NCBI RefSeq assembly: GCF_016864235.1
Contig: NZ_CP045732.1
Coordinates: forward strand, 1-64,000
Length of the DNA stretch: 64,000 bases
Reading direction: 5' to 3'
Origin: Legionella sp. MW5194
GTDB taxonomy: Bacteria > Pseudomonadota > Gammaproteobacteria > Legionellales > Legionellaceae
Positions within the stretch are counted from its first letter, which is position 1. Every line of letters begins with the position of its first letter. The translations under genes were made by a program, and so were the position numbers. The notes under the pieces were generated by a model. That model was given only the letters and a program-made list of their open reading frames with translations, was not told the origin of the DNA and searched no databases. Shown piece after piece: positions 54,917 to 63,686 of this stretch.

Positions 54917-56106
54917 GCCTTCTCAATCACGGTCAACAAGCGTTAATTAATCTCGGTGCTGCCAAATTGCGTGCTTTTCTGGCCGTGTTGGGTATTTTAG
55001 TGGGCACCGCCGCTGTGGTTGCGTTAATCAGTTGCGGCCAGTTGGCCACGGAAAAAGCCTTAGCCCAGTTTAAAGCCCTGGGTACTGATTTGTTAGCCAT
55101 TGCCGTTTATCAGAAAGAACAAAGCAAATCCCACAGCGAGACCAGCGAGGTTCCCTTGCCGGTTTGGCGGCAACTGCCTGATCGTATCCCGGATATCCTG
55201 CAGATTGCCCCCTATGCCACAGCGTATCAACCCATGAGCTTTGCTGGCCAGACCCTGCAGGGGGCGATCATCGGCGCGGATGAGTCCCTGAAAGAAATCA
55301 TCCACATTGACTTGACACAAGGCCATTTTGTTTCCTTTGTCGAGTCGTTTGAACATTACTGCGTGATTGGCGATGGCATCGCCAGGCAAATGAGGCAAGT
55401 CACGCAGGATGATCCCATTGGCAAACAACTGCAGATTGGACGGGCGCTGTATACCATCATCGGCGTGGCCAAACCCTGGCAGGAAAATGGCTTTTTTAAT
55501 GAAGACATCAATCAAGCCGTGATTGTACCGATAGCCGGCATGCCTTTAATCAGCAAAGACAGCAAAGTCACGAATGCCGTGTTATTGCTTAAACCCGAAA
55601 GCCCGATTGATGAGATCATTGATGACATCAAACAAGTCATTACCGCGCAATCGCCAAAATTGCAGGTGTTTCCGCGCAGTGCAAAACAAATCATTGCCAG
55701 CATGGAAAGCCAGGGGCAGATTTTTACGCTCCTGCTCGCCGTCATCGGCAGCATTTCGCTGTTGGTGGGCGGCATCGGCGTTATGAATGTGATGCTGGTT
55801 TCTGTCAGCGAACGCAAAAAGGAGATCGGGATACGTAAGGCGGTGGGAGCTAAAAACCGTGAGATTCAGGCGCTTTTTCTGATGGAATCGGTGATGCTGT
55901 CTTTACTGGGCGGGATTCTTGGCGTCATTCTGGGCCTGTTGTTCACCCGCATCATGGCTTATTTTAGCGACTGGCCCTTCCAGTTTTACTGGATGCCGCC
56001 TTTCGCCGGTTTTCTCGTTTCGGTGGCGACAGGTGTCTTTTTTGGCTTTTATCCCGCTAAACGGGCGGCGAAGCTTGAGCCTATTGTTTCATTGCGCAGT
56101 GATTAA
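54913..56106 (+). CDS. MacB-type ABC transporter permease subunit
   Basis: The 397-residue permease has the MacB layout: an N-terminal membrane helix (LRAFLAVLGILVGTAAVVAL), a large periplasmic domain (about 45-270) and three C-terminal membrane helices carrying the FtsX domain (SLLVGGIGVMNVMLVSVSER). It should use mechanotransmission to push periplasmic substrates through the TolC-like channel. Substrate may be a peptide, lipid or drug. Its end overlaps the convergent gene by 26 bases. Confidence 0.93.
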   Translation: MSLLNHGQQALINLGAAKLRAFLAVLGILVGTAAVVALISCGQLATEKALAQFKALGTDLLAIAVYQKEQSKSHSETSEVPLPVWRQLPDRIPDILQIAPYATAYQPMSFAGQTLQGAIIGADESLKEIIHIDLTQGHFVSFVESFEHYCVIGDGIARQMRQVTQDDPIGKQLQIGRALYTIIGVAKPWQENGFFNEDINQAVIVPIAGMPLISKDSKVTNAVLLLKPESPIDEIIDDIKQVITAQSPKLQVFPRSAKQIIASMESQGQIFTLLLAVIGSISLLVGGIGVMNVMLVSVSERKKEIGIRKAVGAKNREIQALFLMESVMLSLLGGILGVILGLLFTRIMAYFSDWPFQFYWMPPFAGFLVSVATGVFFGFYPAKRAAKLEPIVSLRSD

Positions 56107-56539
56107 ATGCAGCGTCTTCGCTGTTTTGGAGCGTGACGCCGGTTTTTTCCTCGATTACCTTAAGAATACGGGTAAGATCACCATCACCGGCGAGCCTTTT
56201 ACCGTCAAGTTTCTTTTTAAGGATAGTCATTAACAACGGGATGGAGCGTTGGTTCGGCGCCATTTTTTCCATGTCAGACAGTGCTTCCCTTACTGCATTG
56301 CCATGATGGGTACCCCAGCGTCCGGCCCAAAATCGATTCATTCCATAGCCGCCTTCCAGTCCCGTGGTCTTTTGACGGGAGCTTGCGGAGTAGTCACACA
56401 AGAGTTTGATGGCGGCCATGCAGGCAAACCAGGTCGGGGGCACTTTGCCCTGAATGCGTACCTTGGCCTCTGATTTATGATTCCAGGAGGAATAGATTGC
56501 AAACTCCTTTCGCCAATAGTCTACAGGTTTACCCGCCAC
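56081..56539 (-). CDS. Hypothetical protein
   Basis: The 152-residue basic, helical protein is not recognised. It has no signal peptide or membrane segment; a DYSASSRQKTTGLEGGYGMN segment in the middle may be conserved. The GTG start follows AAAGGA and lies 11 bases inside the end of the GNAT gene, so the two are translated as a unit. It overlaps the MacB-like permease end on the opposite strand. Confidence 0.55.
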   Translation of the reverse strand: MAGKPVDYWRKEFAIYSSWNHKSEAKVRIQGKVPPTWFACMAAIKLLCDYSASSRQKTTGLEGGYGMNRFWAGRWGTHHGNAVREALSDMEKMAPNQRSIPLLMTILKKKLDGKRLAGDGDLTRILKVIEEKTGVTLQNSEDAAFNHCAMKQ

Positions 56540-56996
56540 GGTCCTTTCCCTTGCGCTTACAATCGGGTTGACTTAACTCCTTTTTCAGGAAATACAGGGT
56601 CGAATGGTTGAGATAACCTGAACGTTTGTATTCTATGTCGTAGCCCAGCTTCTGATAAAAACCGAGTGCTTCCCAATCCATGGTATTGACTGTTGAGAAC
56701 AGACAACCCTGGGCTTTGCCCAATTCTTCCGCGGATTGCATGAGCTGGGTTCCCCATTTTTTATTTCGTAAGTCTTCGTCAATCCATAAAAGATCGATGT
56801 ATAAACAGCCATAATACATGGAGCCATGGCAGCCTCCGCAGATGGTGCCGTTTTCATCGCGCAAGAAAAAAGCGAAAGGGGTAATCGTTGGCTGGTCTTT
56901 TTTTAATTTCGCGTAAGCGACGATGCCATCGCCCAAAATCTGGATGTCCTCTGGCGCTGGATTGTTCTCATAATGGATTTGAATACGTGCTGTCAT
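56529..56996 (-). CDS. GNAT-family N-acetyltransferase
   Basis: The 155-residue protein shows a GNAT core: strand and acetyl-CoA loop region YIDLLWIDEDLRNKKWGTQL (a relaxed form of the RxxGxG/A pyrophosphate loop), followed by AEELGKAQGCLFSTVNTMDW and ALGFYQKLGYDIEYKRSGYL. The substrate is unknown. It precedes and overlaps the hypothetical gene at 56081, which could be a partner or target. Confidence 0.85.
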   Translation of the reverse strand: MTARIQIHYENNPAPEDIQILGDGIVAYAKLKKDQPTITPFAFFLRDENGTICGGCHGSMYYGCLYIDLLWIDEDLRNKKWGTQLMQSAEELGKAQGCLFSTVNTMDWEALGFYQKLGYDIEYKRSGYLNHSTLYFLKKELSQPDCKRKGKDRGG

Positions 56997-57087
56997 GGAT
57001 GCCCAACCTGGGGTTTAAATGATACGAGTCAGGGCTTAAGTTTTGCACACGCTTCCTATTTTGCAAAGTGAATAACGTCACTACTTG

Positions 57088-57116
57088 TTGAAGCATCGCA
57101 ATGGTGACAGAATATA
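57088..57116 (+). promoter_or_regulatory. Possible promoter of the cyd operon
   Basis: TTGAAG (57088-57093) and AATATA (57111-57116) are separated by 17 bases, 37 bases before the cydP start. The hexamers are imperfect. No convincing FNR or ArcA site was recognised. Confidence 0.35.
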
Positions 57117-57152
57117 GGGGTTTCCCATTACCATGCCTGGTTTGGATTGAAA

Positions 57153-57317
57153 ATGAAAGCTCTGACACGCGACATATCCATTACACTGCTTGTTAAATTC
57201 ATACTGCTTGTGCTGTTGTGGTGGGTGTGTTTCAGCCATGTTGAAAAACCGGTTAGGGATGCGCGGCAATGGTTACTGGGATCCTCTGTTTCTGATGAGA
57301 CGCAGTCGATGAAATAA
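57153..57317 (+). CDS. cydP: CydP-like small cytochrome bd-associated protein
   Basis: A 54-residue reading frame begins MKALTRDISITLLVKFILLV and continues with LLWWVCFSHVEKPV, a single membrane helix with the charged start and paired tryptophans found in the CydP family. Such proteins are encoded just before cydA in several gammaproteobacteria and are thought to be a small accessory subunit of cytochrome bd oxidase. It ends 34 bases before cydA. It is easily missed in annotation because of its size. Confidence 0.78.
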   Translation: MKALTRDISITLLVKFILLVLLWWVCFSHVEKPVRDARQWLLGSSVSDETQSMK

Positions 57318-57351
57318 TTCGTCCCCCCATTAACCATCCGTTGAGGTTATC

Positions 57352-58890
57352 ATGATTCCTGGTAGTGATGTCGTTGATCTCTCCCGCCTGCAGTTTGCCC
57401 TGACTGCCCTTTATCATTTTCTCTTTGTTCCCCTGACCCTGGGTCTTTCCCTGTTGCTGGCCATTATGGAAACCGTCTACGTGATGACCGGACGCGAAAT
57501 CTGGCGTCAAATGGTCAAATACTGGGGGATTTTGTTCGGCATCAATTTTGTGCTGGGGGTGGCGACTGGCTTGACCATGGAATTTCAATTTGGCACCAAC
57601 TGGTCTTATTATTCGCACTATGTTGGCGACGTATTTGGTGCGCCGCTGGCCATTGAAGGCCTAATGGCCTTCTTTCTGGAAGCCACTTTTGTGGGACTCT
57701 TCTTCTTTGGCTGGGACAAGCTCAGCAAATTTCAACACATGGTCTGCACCTGGCTTCTGGCCTTGGGCACCAACCTGTCGGCCCTGTGGATCCTGATTGC
57801 CAATGGCTGGATGCAAAACCCGGTCGGCGCTGTTTTTAATTTTCAAACCATGCGCATGGAAGTCAGTGATTTCAGCGAGGTCATCTTCAACCCGGTGGCC
57901 CAGGCCAAATTTGTTCACACCATCAGCGCCGGTTACGTGACCGGGGCGATTTTCGTCCTGTCAATCAGCGCCTATTTCCTTTTGCGCGGGCGCAATGTCG
58001 ATTTTGCCAAACGGTCCATGACGGTGGCGGTGTCGTTTGGCCTGGCGTCTGCACTGTCAGTGGTGGTTTTAGGGGATGAAAGCGGTTATCTCACCAACAG
58101 TAACCAGAAGATGAAGCTGGCTGCCATTGAAGCCATGTGGCACAACGAAAAAGCGCCTGCGGATTTGACGGTATTCGGCATACCGAATGAAGCCATGCAA
58201 CGCACCGATTATGAAATAAAAATTCCTTACGTTCTTGGCATCATTGCCACCCGTTCATTCAATGAGCAACTGGAAGGCATTGAAGAATTAATTGAGCAGG
58301 GGAAAGCAAAAATTCGTCAAGGCATGTTGGCGTATGACGCGTTGTCGCGTTTGCAGAAAAATCCTGCCGATGAAACCGCCAAGACCGATTTTGCCATGCA
58401 CGGCGACGCATTGGGCTATGGCCTTTTATTGAAAAAATACACCGAGAATGTGGTGGATGCGACAGAGGAACAAATCAACCAGGCGGCCCATGATCTCAAG
58501 CCCAGCGTCATGCCCCTGTTTTTCTCTTTCCGCATCATGGCGGCTTGTGGCATTTTTCTGATTCTGTTATTCGCCGTGGGGTTTTATTTGTCCGTCAAAC
58601 GCCGCCTTCATACCACCCGCTGGTATTGGCATGTGGCGTTGTGGTCTTTACCGTTACCCTGGATTGCCGCGGAGTTAGGTTGGGTTGTGGCGGAATATGG
58701 CCGGCAACCCTGGGCGGTACAAGGCATTCTGCCCACGATGATGGGGACTTCGTCGATCAGTGCGGGTCAGGTTTTAACGTCAATCGGCGGTTTCGTGCTC
58801 TTTTATACCATTCTCGCCATTATCGAAGTCTTTCTGATGCTTAAATACATCCGTCTTGGTCCCGATAATCTTCTACGAGGAGAACATTGA
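57352..58890 (+). CDS. cydA: Cytochrome bd ubiquinol oxidase subunit I
   Basis: CydA carries hemes b558, b595 and d and the quinol site of a high-affinity terminal oxidase. The 512-residue protein has the axial histidine in [13 protein letters not shown] (H22), a second heme histidine in [10 protein letters not shown], the heme methionine in SFRIMAACG, and the [13 protein letters not shown] segment. The Q-loop (about residues 250-380) is long, as in E. coli CydA rather than in the short-loop CioA type. GAGG precedes the ATG. Its stop overlaps cydB by one base. Confidence 0.96.
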   Translation: MIPGSDVVDLSRLQFALTALYHFLFVPLTLGLSLLLAIMETVYVMTGREIWRQMVKYWGILFGINFVLGVATGLTMEFQFGTNWSYYSHYVGDVFGAPLAIEGLMAFFLEATFVGLFFFGWDKLSKFQHMVCTWLLALGTNLSALWILIANGWMQNPVGAVFNFQTMRMEVSDFSEVIFNPVAQAKFVHTISAGYVTGAIFVLSISAYFLLRGRNVDFAKRSMTVAVSFGLASALSVVVLGDESGYLTNSNQKMKLAAIEAMWHNEKAPADLTVFGIPNEAMQRTDYEIKIPYVLGIIATRSFNEQLEGIEELIEQGKAKIRQGMLAYDALSRLQKNPADETAKTDFAMHGDALGYGLLLKKYTENVVDATEEQINQAAHDLKPSVMPLFFSFRIMAACGIFLILLFAVGFYLSVKRRLHTTRWYWHVALWSLPLPWIAAELGWVVAEYGRQPWAVQGILPTMMGTSSISAGQVLTSIGGFVLFYTILAIIEVFLMLKYIRLGPDNLLRGEH

Positions 58891-60026
58891 TGCCTTTGGA
58901 TTACGAAACGCTGCGTGTGATCTGGTGGATGCTGCTCGGTGTCCTGCTCATCGGCTTTGCCGTTATGGATGGTTTTGACCTCGGTGTTGCCATGTGGCTG
59001 CCCTGGTTGGCTAAAACCGACATGGAAAGACGGGTACTGATTAACAGCATTGCGCCCACCTGGGAGGGCAATCAAGTCTGGTTTATCCTTGGGGGCGGGG
59101 CGATTTTTGCCGCCTGGCCGGCGCTGTATGCCCTGTCATTTTCCGGATTTTATCTGGCCATGCTGCTGGTCCTGCTGGCGCTGATTTTACGTCCGGTCGG
59201 GTTTAAATACCGTTCGAAATTGAGCAGTCCGGTCTGGCGTAGCACCTGGGACAAGGCATTGTTTGTCGGGGGTGTCGTGCCGGCCTTAATTTTCGGGGTG
59301 GCTGTCGGCAATGTGTTGCAGGGTGTCCCCTTTCACTACGATGAGAGCTTAAGGCCCTTTTACACGGGGAGCTTTTTTGCCCTGTTAAATCCCTTCGCCC
59401 TGTTGTGCGGCTTGCTGTCAGTCAGCATGCTGGCCATGCACGGCGCTTTCTTTTTAAATGTAAAGACGACAGGCCTTTTGCAGGAGCGCGCCCGCAAAGC
59501 GGCGAGAGTCAGTGCGTTACTGACGGTCGTACTCTTTGTTGTTGGTGGTATTGCTCTCTACAGTGGGATTGATGGTTATGTGTTAACCAGTCCGGTTGTT
59601 CACGACGGTCCTTCTAACCCGTTTTATAAAACCGTGATCAAGGCCCCGGCCGCCTGGTTTGACAATTACGGTAATTACCCGCTCTTGCTGGCTGTGCCCT
59701 TGTTAGGGATTGCAGGGGCAATCATGGCGTTGGTGCTGGCTGCCCGCCGCGTCGCCGCTTTTGTATTCAGCGCCCTGTCTGTAGTCGGGATTATTGCGAC
59801 GGTAGGCATTAGCATGTTTCCATTTATTCTGCCGTCCATCACCAATCCGGCGCAGAGTCTGACCGTCTGGGACAGCTCGTCAAGCCATTTAACCCTCTTC
59901 ATCATGCTGGTGGCCACCGTTGTCTTTATGCCGGTTATCCTGCTTTACACAGCCTGGGTTTATCGCGTGCTGCGCGGCAAGGTCACGGAAGAAACGGTAA
60001 TTCAGAATCGTGAAACAGCTTATTAG
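58890..60026 (+). CDS. cydB: Cytochrome bd ubiquinol oxidase subunit II
   Basis: The 378-residue CydB subunit scaffolds CydA. It shows the family beginning [20 protein letters not shown] and [20 protein letters not shown], then [19 protein letters not shown]. About nine membrane segments are predicted. The ATG at 58890 follows GAGGAG by seven bases; the preceding TTG is not used. cydX begins nine bases after its stop. Confidence 0.96.
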   Translation: MPLDYETLRVIWWMLLGVLLIGFAVMDGFDLGVAMWLPWLAKTDMERRVLINSIAPTWEGNQVWFILGGGAIFAAWPALYALSFSGFYLAMLLVLLALILRPVGFKYRSKLSSPVWRSTWDKALFVGGVVPALIFGVAVGNVLQGVPFHYDESLRPFYTGSFFALLNPFALLCGLLSVSMLAMHGAFFLNVKTTGLLQERARKAARVSALLTVVLFVVGGIALYSGIDGYVLTSPVVHDGPSNPFYKTVIKAPAAWFDNYGNYPLLLAVPLLGIAGAIMALVLAARRVAAFVFSALSVVGIIATVGISMFPFILPSITNPAQSLTVWDSSSSHLTLFIMLVATVVFMPVILLYTAWVYRVLRGKVTEETVIQNRETAY

Positions 60027-60035
60027 GAGACAAGA

Positions 60036-60167
60036 ATGTGGTATTTTTCCTGGATTTTAGGCACGGCCATGGCTTGTATTTTTGCCATCATGAACGCCGT
60101 ATGGCTGGAATTGCGAGACGATGGATTAAGCGCGACACAAGCCAACGGACGCCAACCCCTGCCGTAA
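60036..60167 (+). CDS. cydX: Cytochrome bd small subunit CydX
   Basis: A 43-residue reading frame, MWYFSWILGTAMACIFAIMN then AVWLELRDDGLSATQ, matches the CydX pattern: an MWYFxWxLG start, one membrane helix, and a hydrophilic tail. CydX stabilises the hemes of CydAB and is required for full activity. AGGAG lies eight bases upstream. Its stop codon directly abuts the stop of the convergent egtD. Confidence 0.92.
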   Translation: MWYFSWILGTAMACIFAIMNAVWLELRDDGLSATQANGRQPLP

Positions 60168-61148
60168 TCAATCAGCTTGCCAGAGCGAGTTGATAAAATA
60201 GCCCCGGTGATCGGTGTAATTTTTCACGATCCTGAATCCGGCATCGGCGGCTAGTTTTTCAACCTGCGAGCGAAGGTATTTGTAGGATGTCTCCACGTGG
60301 ATGGGTTCAAATTTCCGGAAGGTAAACGCAGTATTTAAATCATCAATTTCCACGGTTTGTTCTTCAAGACTCAAAAGATAACTCTCCATCGCGCCGGTAT
60401 GCACATTGTAGGTGCCATAATGATAGAAGGCATCGACATTAAAATGGCCATGCAAATCATGGTTAATGCGCTTTAACAGATTGAGATTGAATTCACGGGT
60501 TAACCCATCGCTGTCATTGTAGGCCTTCATAAGAATATCAATGTCCTTGCGCAGATCGAACCCGATAAGAACATAGTCTCCCGATCGCAAAAAAGTGCGC
60601 AGGGTATCCAGAAAAAAGGCGGTGCTTTGCAGATCAAAATTGCCAATGCTTGAACCAAGAAACAAGACCACATTGCGTTGGCTGGAATTGTTCATCAGCC
60701 ACTCCATTCCCACCAGGTAATCAGAGTTTAAGGCAATGGTTTCAATACCGGCAAATTGCGCGCTGACCCGATCAATGACATGATCGAGGAATTTTTGCGA
60801 TATATCAATGGGCACGTAAGTAAAGGCGCGGTTGTCGTTGATGAACTGCTCAATTAAAAGCCCGGTCTTGATGCCTTCCCCCGGACCAAGGTCAATCAGA
60901 TTGAATGTGTCGCTGCCTACCCGTGTGGAAATGTCGTCCTTGTAGCGACGCAGGATTTCCAGCTCACACCCGGTTAAATAATAATCGGGATGACGGGTGA
61001 TCTGGTTAAACAACTCGGAACCTGCCTCGTCATAATAATATTTCGATTGTATTTGTTTTTCGGTTTGCGACAAGCCGAGACGGATGTCCTCCCGTAGCTG
61101 CTGCTTTTCATCGCTTGCTTCATCAATAAGCTTAATGTATTGGCTCAT
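60168..61148 (-). CDS. egtD: L-histidine N(alpha)-methyltransferase EgtD
   Basis: EgtD transfers three methyl groups from S-adenosylmethionine to histidine to make hercynine, the first step of ergothioneine synthesis. The 326-residue protein has the SAM site in FNLIDLGPGEGIKTGLLIEQ near residue 87, the FLGSSIGNFD segment, and histidine-contact regions such as KYYYDEAGSELFNQI near the start. The ATG at 61148 follows AAGGA and begins after egtB with a four-base gap; a longer frame through the egtB end is rejected. Confidence 0.93.
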   Translation of the reverse strand: MSQYIKLIDEASDEKQQLREDIRLGLSQTEKQIQSKYYYDEAGSELFNQITRHPDYYLTGCELEILRRYKDDISTRVGSDTFNLIDLGPGEGIKTGLLIEQFINDNRAFTYVPIDISQKFLDHVIDRVSAQFAGIETIALNSDYLVGMEWLMNNSSQRNVVLFLGSSIGNFDLQSTAFFLDTLRTFLRSGDYVLIGFDLRKDIDILMKAYNDSDGLTREFNLNLLKRINHDLHGHFNVDAFYHYGTYNVHTGAMESYLLSLEEQTVEIDDLNTAFTFRKFEPIHVETSYKYLRSQVEKLAADAGFRIVKNYTDHRGYFINSLWQAD

Positions 61149-61152
61149 ATTA

Positions 61153-62421
61153 TTATCCTTCGTTATCGGCCGCGAGACGAATCCCGCTGAACTGCCATCG
61201 CTTTTCGGGCTGGAAAAAATTACGGTAGCTGGCACGAATGTGATTTTGCGGCGTGATGCAGCTTCCTCCCCTTAACACCATCTGATTGCTCATGAATTTG
61301 CCATTGTATTCCCCCAGAAAGCCACGCTCGTTGCGATAGCCGGGATAGGGAGAGAAGGCGCTGGCAGTCCATTCCCATAAATCACCAAAAAACTGTTGCG
61401 GGTCTTCAGTACGCTCCGCATGAACCGGATGAAAGCGGCCCTCTTCCATGAAATGGCCGTTTGCCGGAGTTAAGGGTTTACTCACTACAAAATGCTCCCA
61501 CTCCTCTTCCCGAGGTAGACGCGCATCACGAAAACGCGCATAGGCTTCGGCTTCGTAATAGCTGACATGCGCCACCGGTTCATCAGCATGAAGCGGCGCC
61601 ATCCCGCGTAAGGTATAGATCTGCCAGGTGTTATCCTGCTTAATCCAGTAAAGGGGCGCCTGCCACTGATTGGCCTGTACGCAATCCCAGCCGTCTGCCA
61701 GCCACCACTGTGGTTGCTGATAACCGCCGGCTTCAATAAATTCAAGGTATTCCCCGTTGGTGATCAGACGATTAGCCAGACGGTAGGGTTTAAGCAGGCA
61801 GGCGTGCCGAGGGCTTTCATTATCAAAGCAAAAGCCATCATCCCCAAAGCCGATATTCACCACGCCGCCTTGTGACTCACTGAAAGTCAAGGGCCGTTCA
61901 CCCGAGGTTTTCTCCCCACTGGCGCGTCTGGAAAGGTAAGCCGGCCAATCCGGATGAATAAAAAAATTATGCTTGATGTCCATGAACAGCAACTCCTGAT
62001 GCTGTTGTTCATGTTCAAAACCCAAAAGCAGTAACGGGGTAAGTTCCTCCAATTGCTGGCGGGGCATTTGTGCAATGAAATCCAGCAGGTGGTCCGTCAC
62101 ATGGCGGCGATAGCGGTAAACGGTTTCCGTGGTTGGCCGCGACAACAAGCCTCGTTGCGCCCGCGTGTAAGGTTTGCCAATGCTTTGGTAATAGGAGTTA
62201 AATAAATAGCCAAATGCCTGATTAAAAAGACGGTATTCTTTGCAATGCGGGGTTAGCAAAAAAGTTTCAAAAAACCAGCTGGTGTGGGCAAGATGCCATT
62301 TTGGCGGACTGACATCCGGCATGCTTTGAATGACATAATCCTCTGTCAACAAGGGTTCGCAAATGGTTTCAGTGGTATTTCTGACCGTTAACAAGGCCTG
62401 ACACAGGGCTTCTTTTTCCAT
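61153..62421 (-). CDS. egtB: Ergothioneine biosynthesis protein EgtB (iron sulfoxide synthase)
   Basis: EgtB joins hercynine to a cysteine-containing thiol using oxygen and iron. The 422-residue protein has an N-terminal DinB-like domain with the iron histidines (one in PKWHLAHTSW and the HX3HXE motif in GFEHEQQHQELL near 137-143) and a C-terminal formylglycine-generating-enzyme-like domain (about 180-422) with GDLWEWTASAFSPYPGY and VLRGGSC. The ATG at 62421 is preferred over the adjoining TTG. It forms an operon with egtD. The later C-S lyase EgtE was not seen in this window. Confidence 0.93.
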   Translation of the reverse strand: MEKEALCQALLTVRNTTETICEPLLTEDYVIQSMPDVSPPKWHLAHTSWFFETFLLTPHCKEYRLFNQAFGYLFNSYYQSIGKPYTRAQRGLLSRPTTETVYRYRRHVTDHLLDFIAQMPRQQLEELTPLLLLGFEHEQQHQELLFMDIKHNFFIHPDWPAYLSRRASGEKTSGERPLTFSESQGGVVNIGFGDDGFCFDNESPRHACLLKPYRLANRLITNGEYLEFIEAGGYQQPQWWLADGWDCVQANQWQAPLYWIKQDNTWQIYTLRGMAPLHADEPVAHVSYYEAEAYARFRDARLPREEEWEHFVVSKPLTPANGHFMEEGRFHPVHAERTEDPQQFFGDLWEWTASAFSPYPGYRNERGFLGEYNGKFMSNQMVLRGGSCITPQNHIRASYRNFFQPEKRWQFSGIRLAADNEG

Positions 62422-62605
62422 CAAAATAATCCTTTATTTTGTAGAAAATGAATAAATAATAATAAATCTAGTCAATGAACAAGAAGTTCGCAAACTTTAA
62501 AAGCAACGTGATTCCTCCCTTTATGCCAATTAATCAAGCACTTTTTATAAAGCTATCTATACTCTAAAGAGGAAAAAGGGCTTGCTCTATTGGTCTGGAG
62601 GCGTG

Positions 62606-63643
62606 ATGAGAATATCGCATGGGGTGTTAAACAAAGCCGTTGCTGCCAACATTATTTCCAGAGAGCAGGCGGAGGCGTTGTTTGAGTTCCTGCAGAGGCA
62701 GCCCGAGCAGGGCCCTGCATTTAATTTGACCAATGTGCTTTACTACCTTGGCGGATTGCTAGCCATTGGCGCGATGACGCTGTTTATGAATCTGAGCTGG
62801 GAGGCCTTCGGCGGCTGGGGGATTTTTTACCTGTCCGTTCTTTATGCCATTCTTGGGCTTTGTTTGGCCGCGATTTGTCAAAAAAGAGAATTGCATGTGC
62901 CGGCTGGCATCTGCGCTACCTTTGTTGTCTGTTTGACGCCACTGGCTATTTACGGTTTGCAGGTAGCCATGGGGTGGTGGCCTTCTCAAAGCACTTACAG
63001 CGATTACCATCGCTATGTGCAATGGAACTGGATTTTCATGGAGTTGGGCACCCTGGCTGTGGGTGTCATTCTGGCGTGGATATATCGCTATCCGTTTATG
63101 GTGATGCCCATTGCTGTCACACTCTGGTACCTGTCAATGGACATTACAGCCTTGATTGTGGGCGAAAATGCCTTTGATTTTGAATTGCGTGCCCTGGTAT
63201 CCATGTATTTTGGATTGACGATTGTCCTGTTGGCTTTTTGGGTTGATGTGCGCTCACGTCATTCCGGCGATTACGCATTCTGGTTATATCTGTTTGGAGT
63301 AATGGCCTTTTGGGGCGGGTTGTCTTCGCAAAATTCGGACAGCGAATTATCCAAATTTTTTTATTTCTGTATTAATCTGCTGATGATAGGTATTGGCGTG
63401 GTGCTGGTTAGAAAAGTCTTTGTGATTTTTGGTGCCTTGGGCTGTGCCTTTTATTTAGGGCACCTGGCGTGGAATGTATTTAAAGACAGCGCTTTCTTCC
63501 CGGTGTCGCTCACAGCCATCGGCATCCTCATTATTTATCTTGGTACCTTATGGCAGAAACATGAGCGTTCACTCACGGACAGGGCACATTCCCTTTTACC
63601 AAAACCGTTGCAGGAATTACTCAAGGCCCGTAATGACTATTGA
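62606..63643 (+). CDS. Multipass membrane protein (DUF2157-like)
   Basis: The 345-residue protein has a short N-terminal helical segment (LNKAVAANIISREQAEALFE) followed by about nine hydrophobic segments. This order resembles DUF2157 proteins, which have unknown function. GGAGG four bases before the ATG at 62606 fixes the start. A CTATACT element at 62557-62563 may be its -10. It precedes the flavoprotein gene by about 40 bases. Confidence 0.65.
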   Translation: MRISHGVLNKAVAANIISREQAEALFEFLQRQPEQGPAFNLTNVLYYLGGLLAIGAMTLFMNLSWEAFGGWGIFYLSVLYAILGLCLAAICQKRELHVPAGICATFVVCLTPLAIYGLQVAMGWWPSQSTYSDYHRYVQWNWIFMELGTLAVGVILAWIYRYPFMVMPIAVTLWYLSMDITALIVGENAFDFELRALVSMYFGLTIVLLAFWVDVRSRHSGDYAFWLYLFGVMAFWGGLSSQNSDSELSKFFYFCINLLMIGIGVVLVRKVFVIFGALGCAFYLGHLAWNVFKDSAFFPVSLTAIGILIIYLGTLWQKHERSLTDRAHSLLPKPLQELLKARNDY

Positions 63644-63686
63644 CGGCGTCATTCATTAACCCTGATGAACAAGGCGGAGACTTCCC

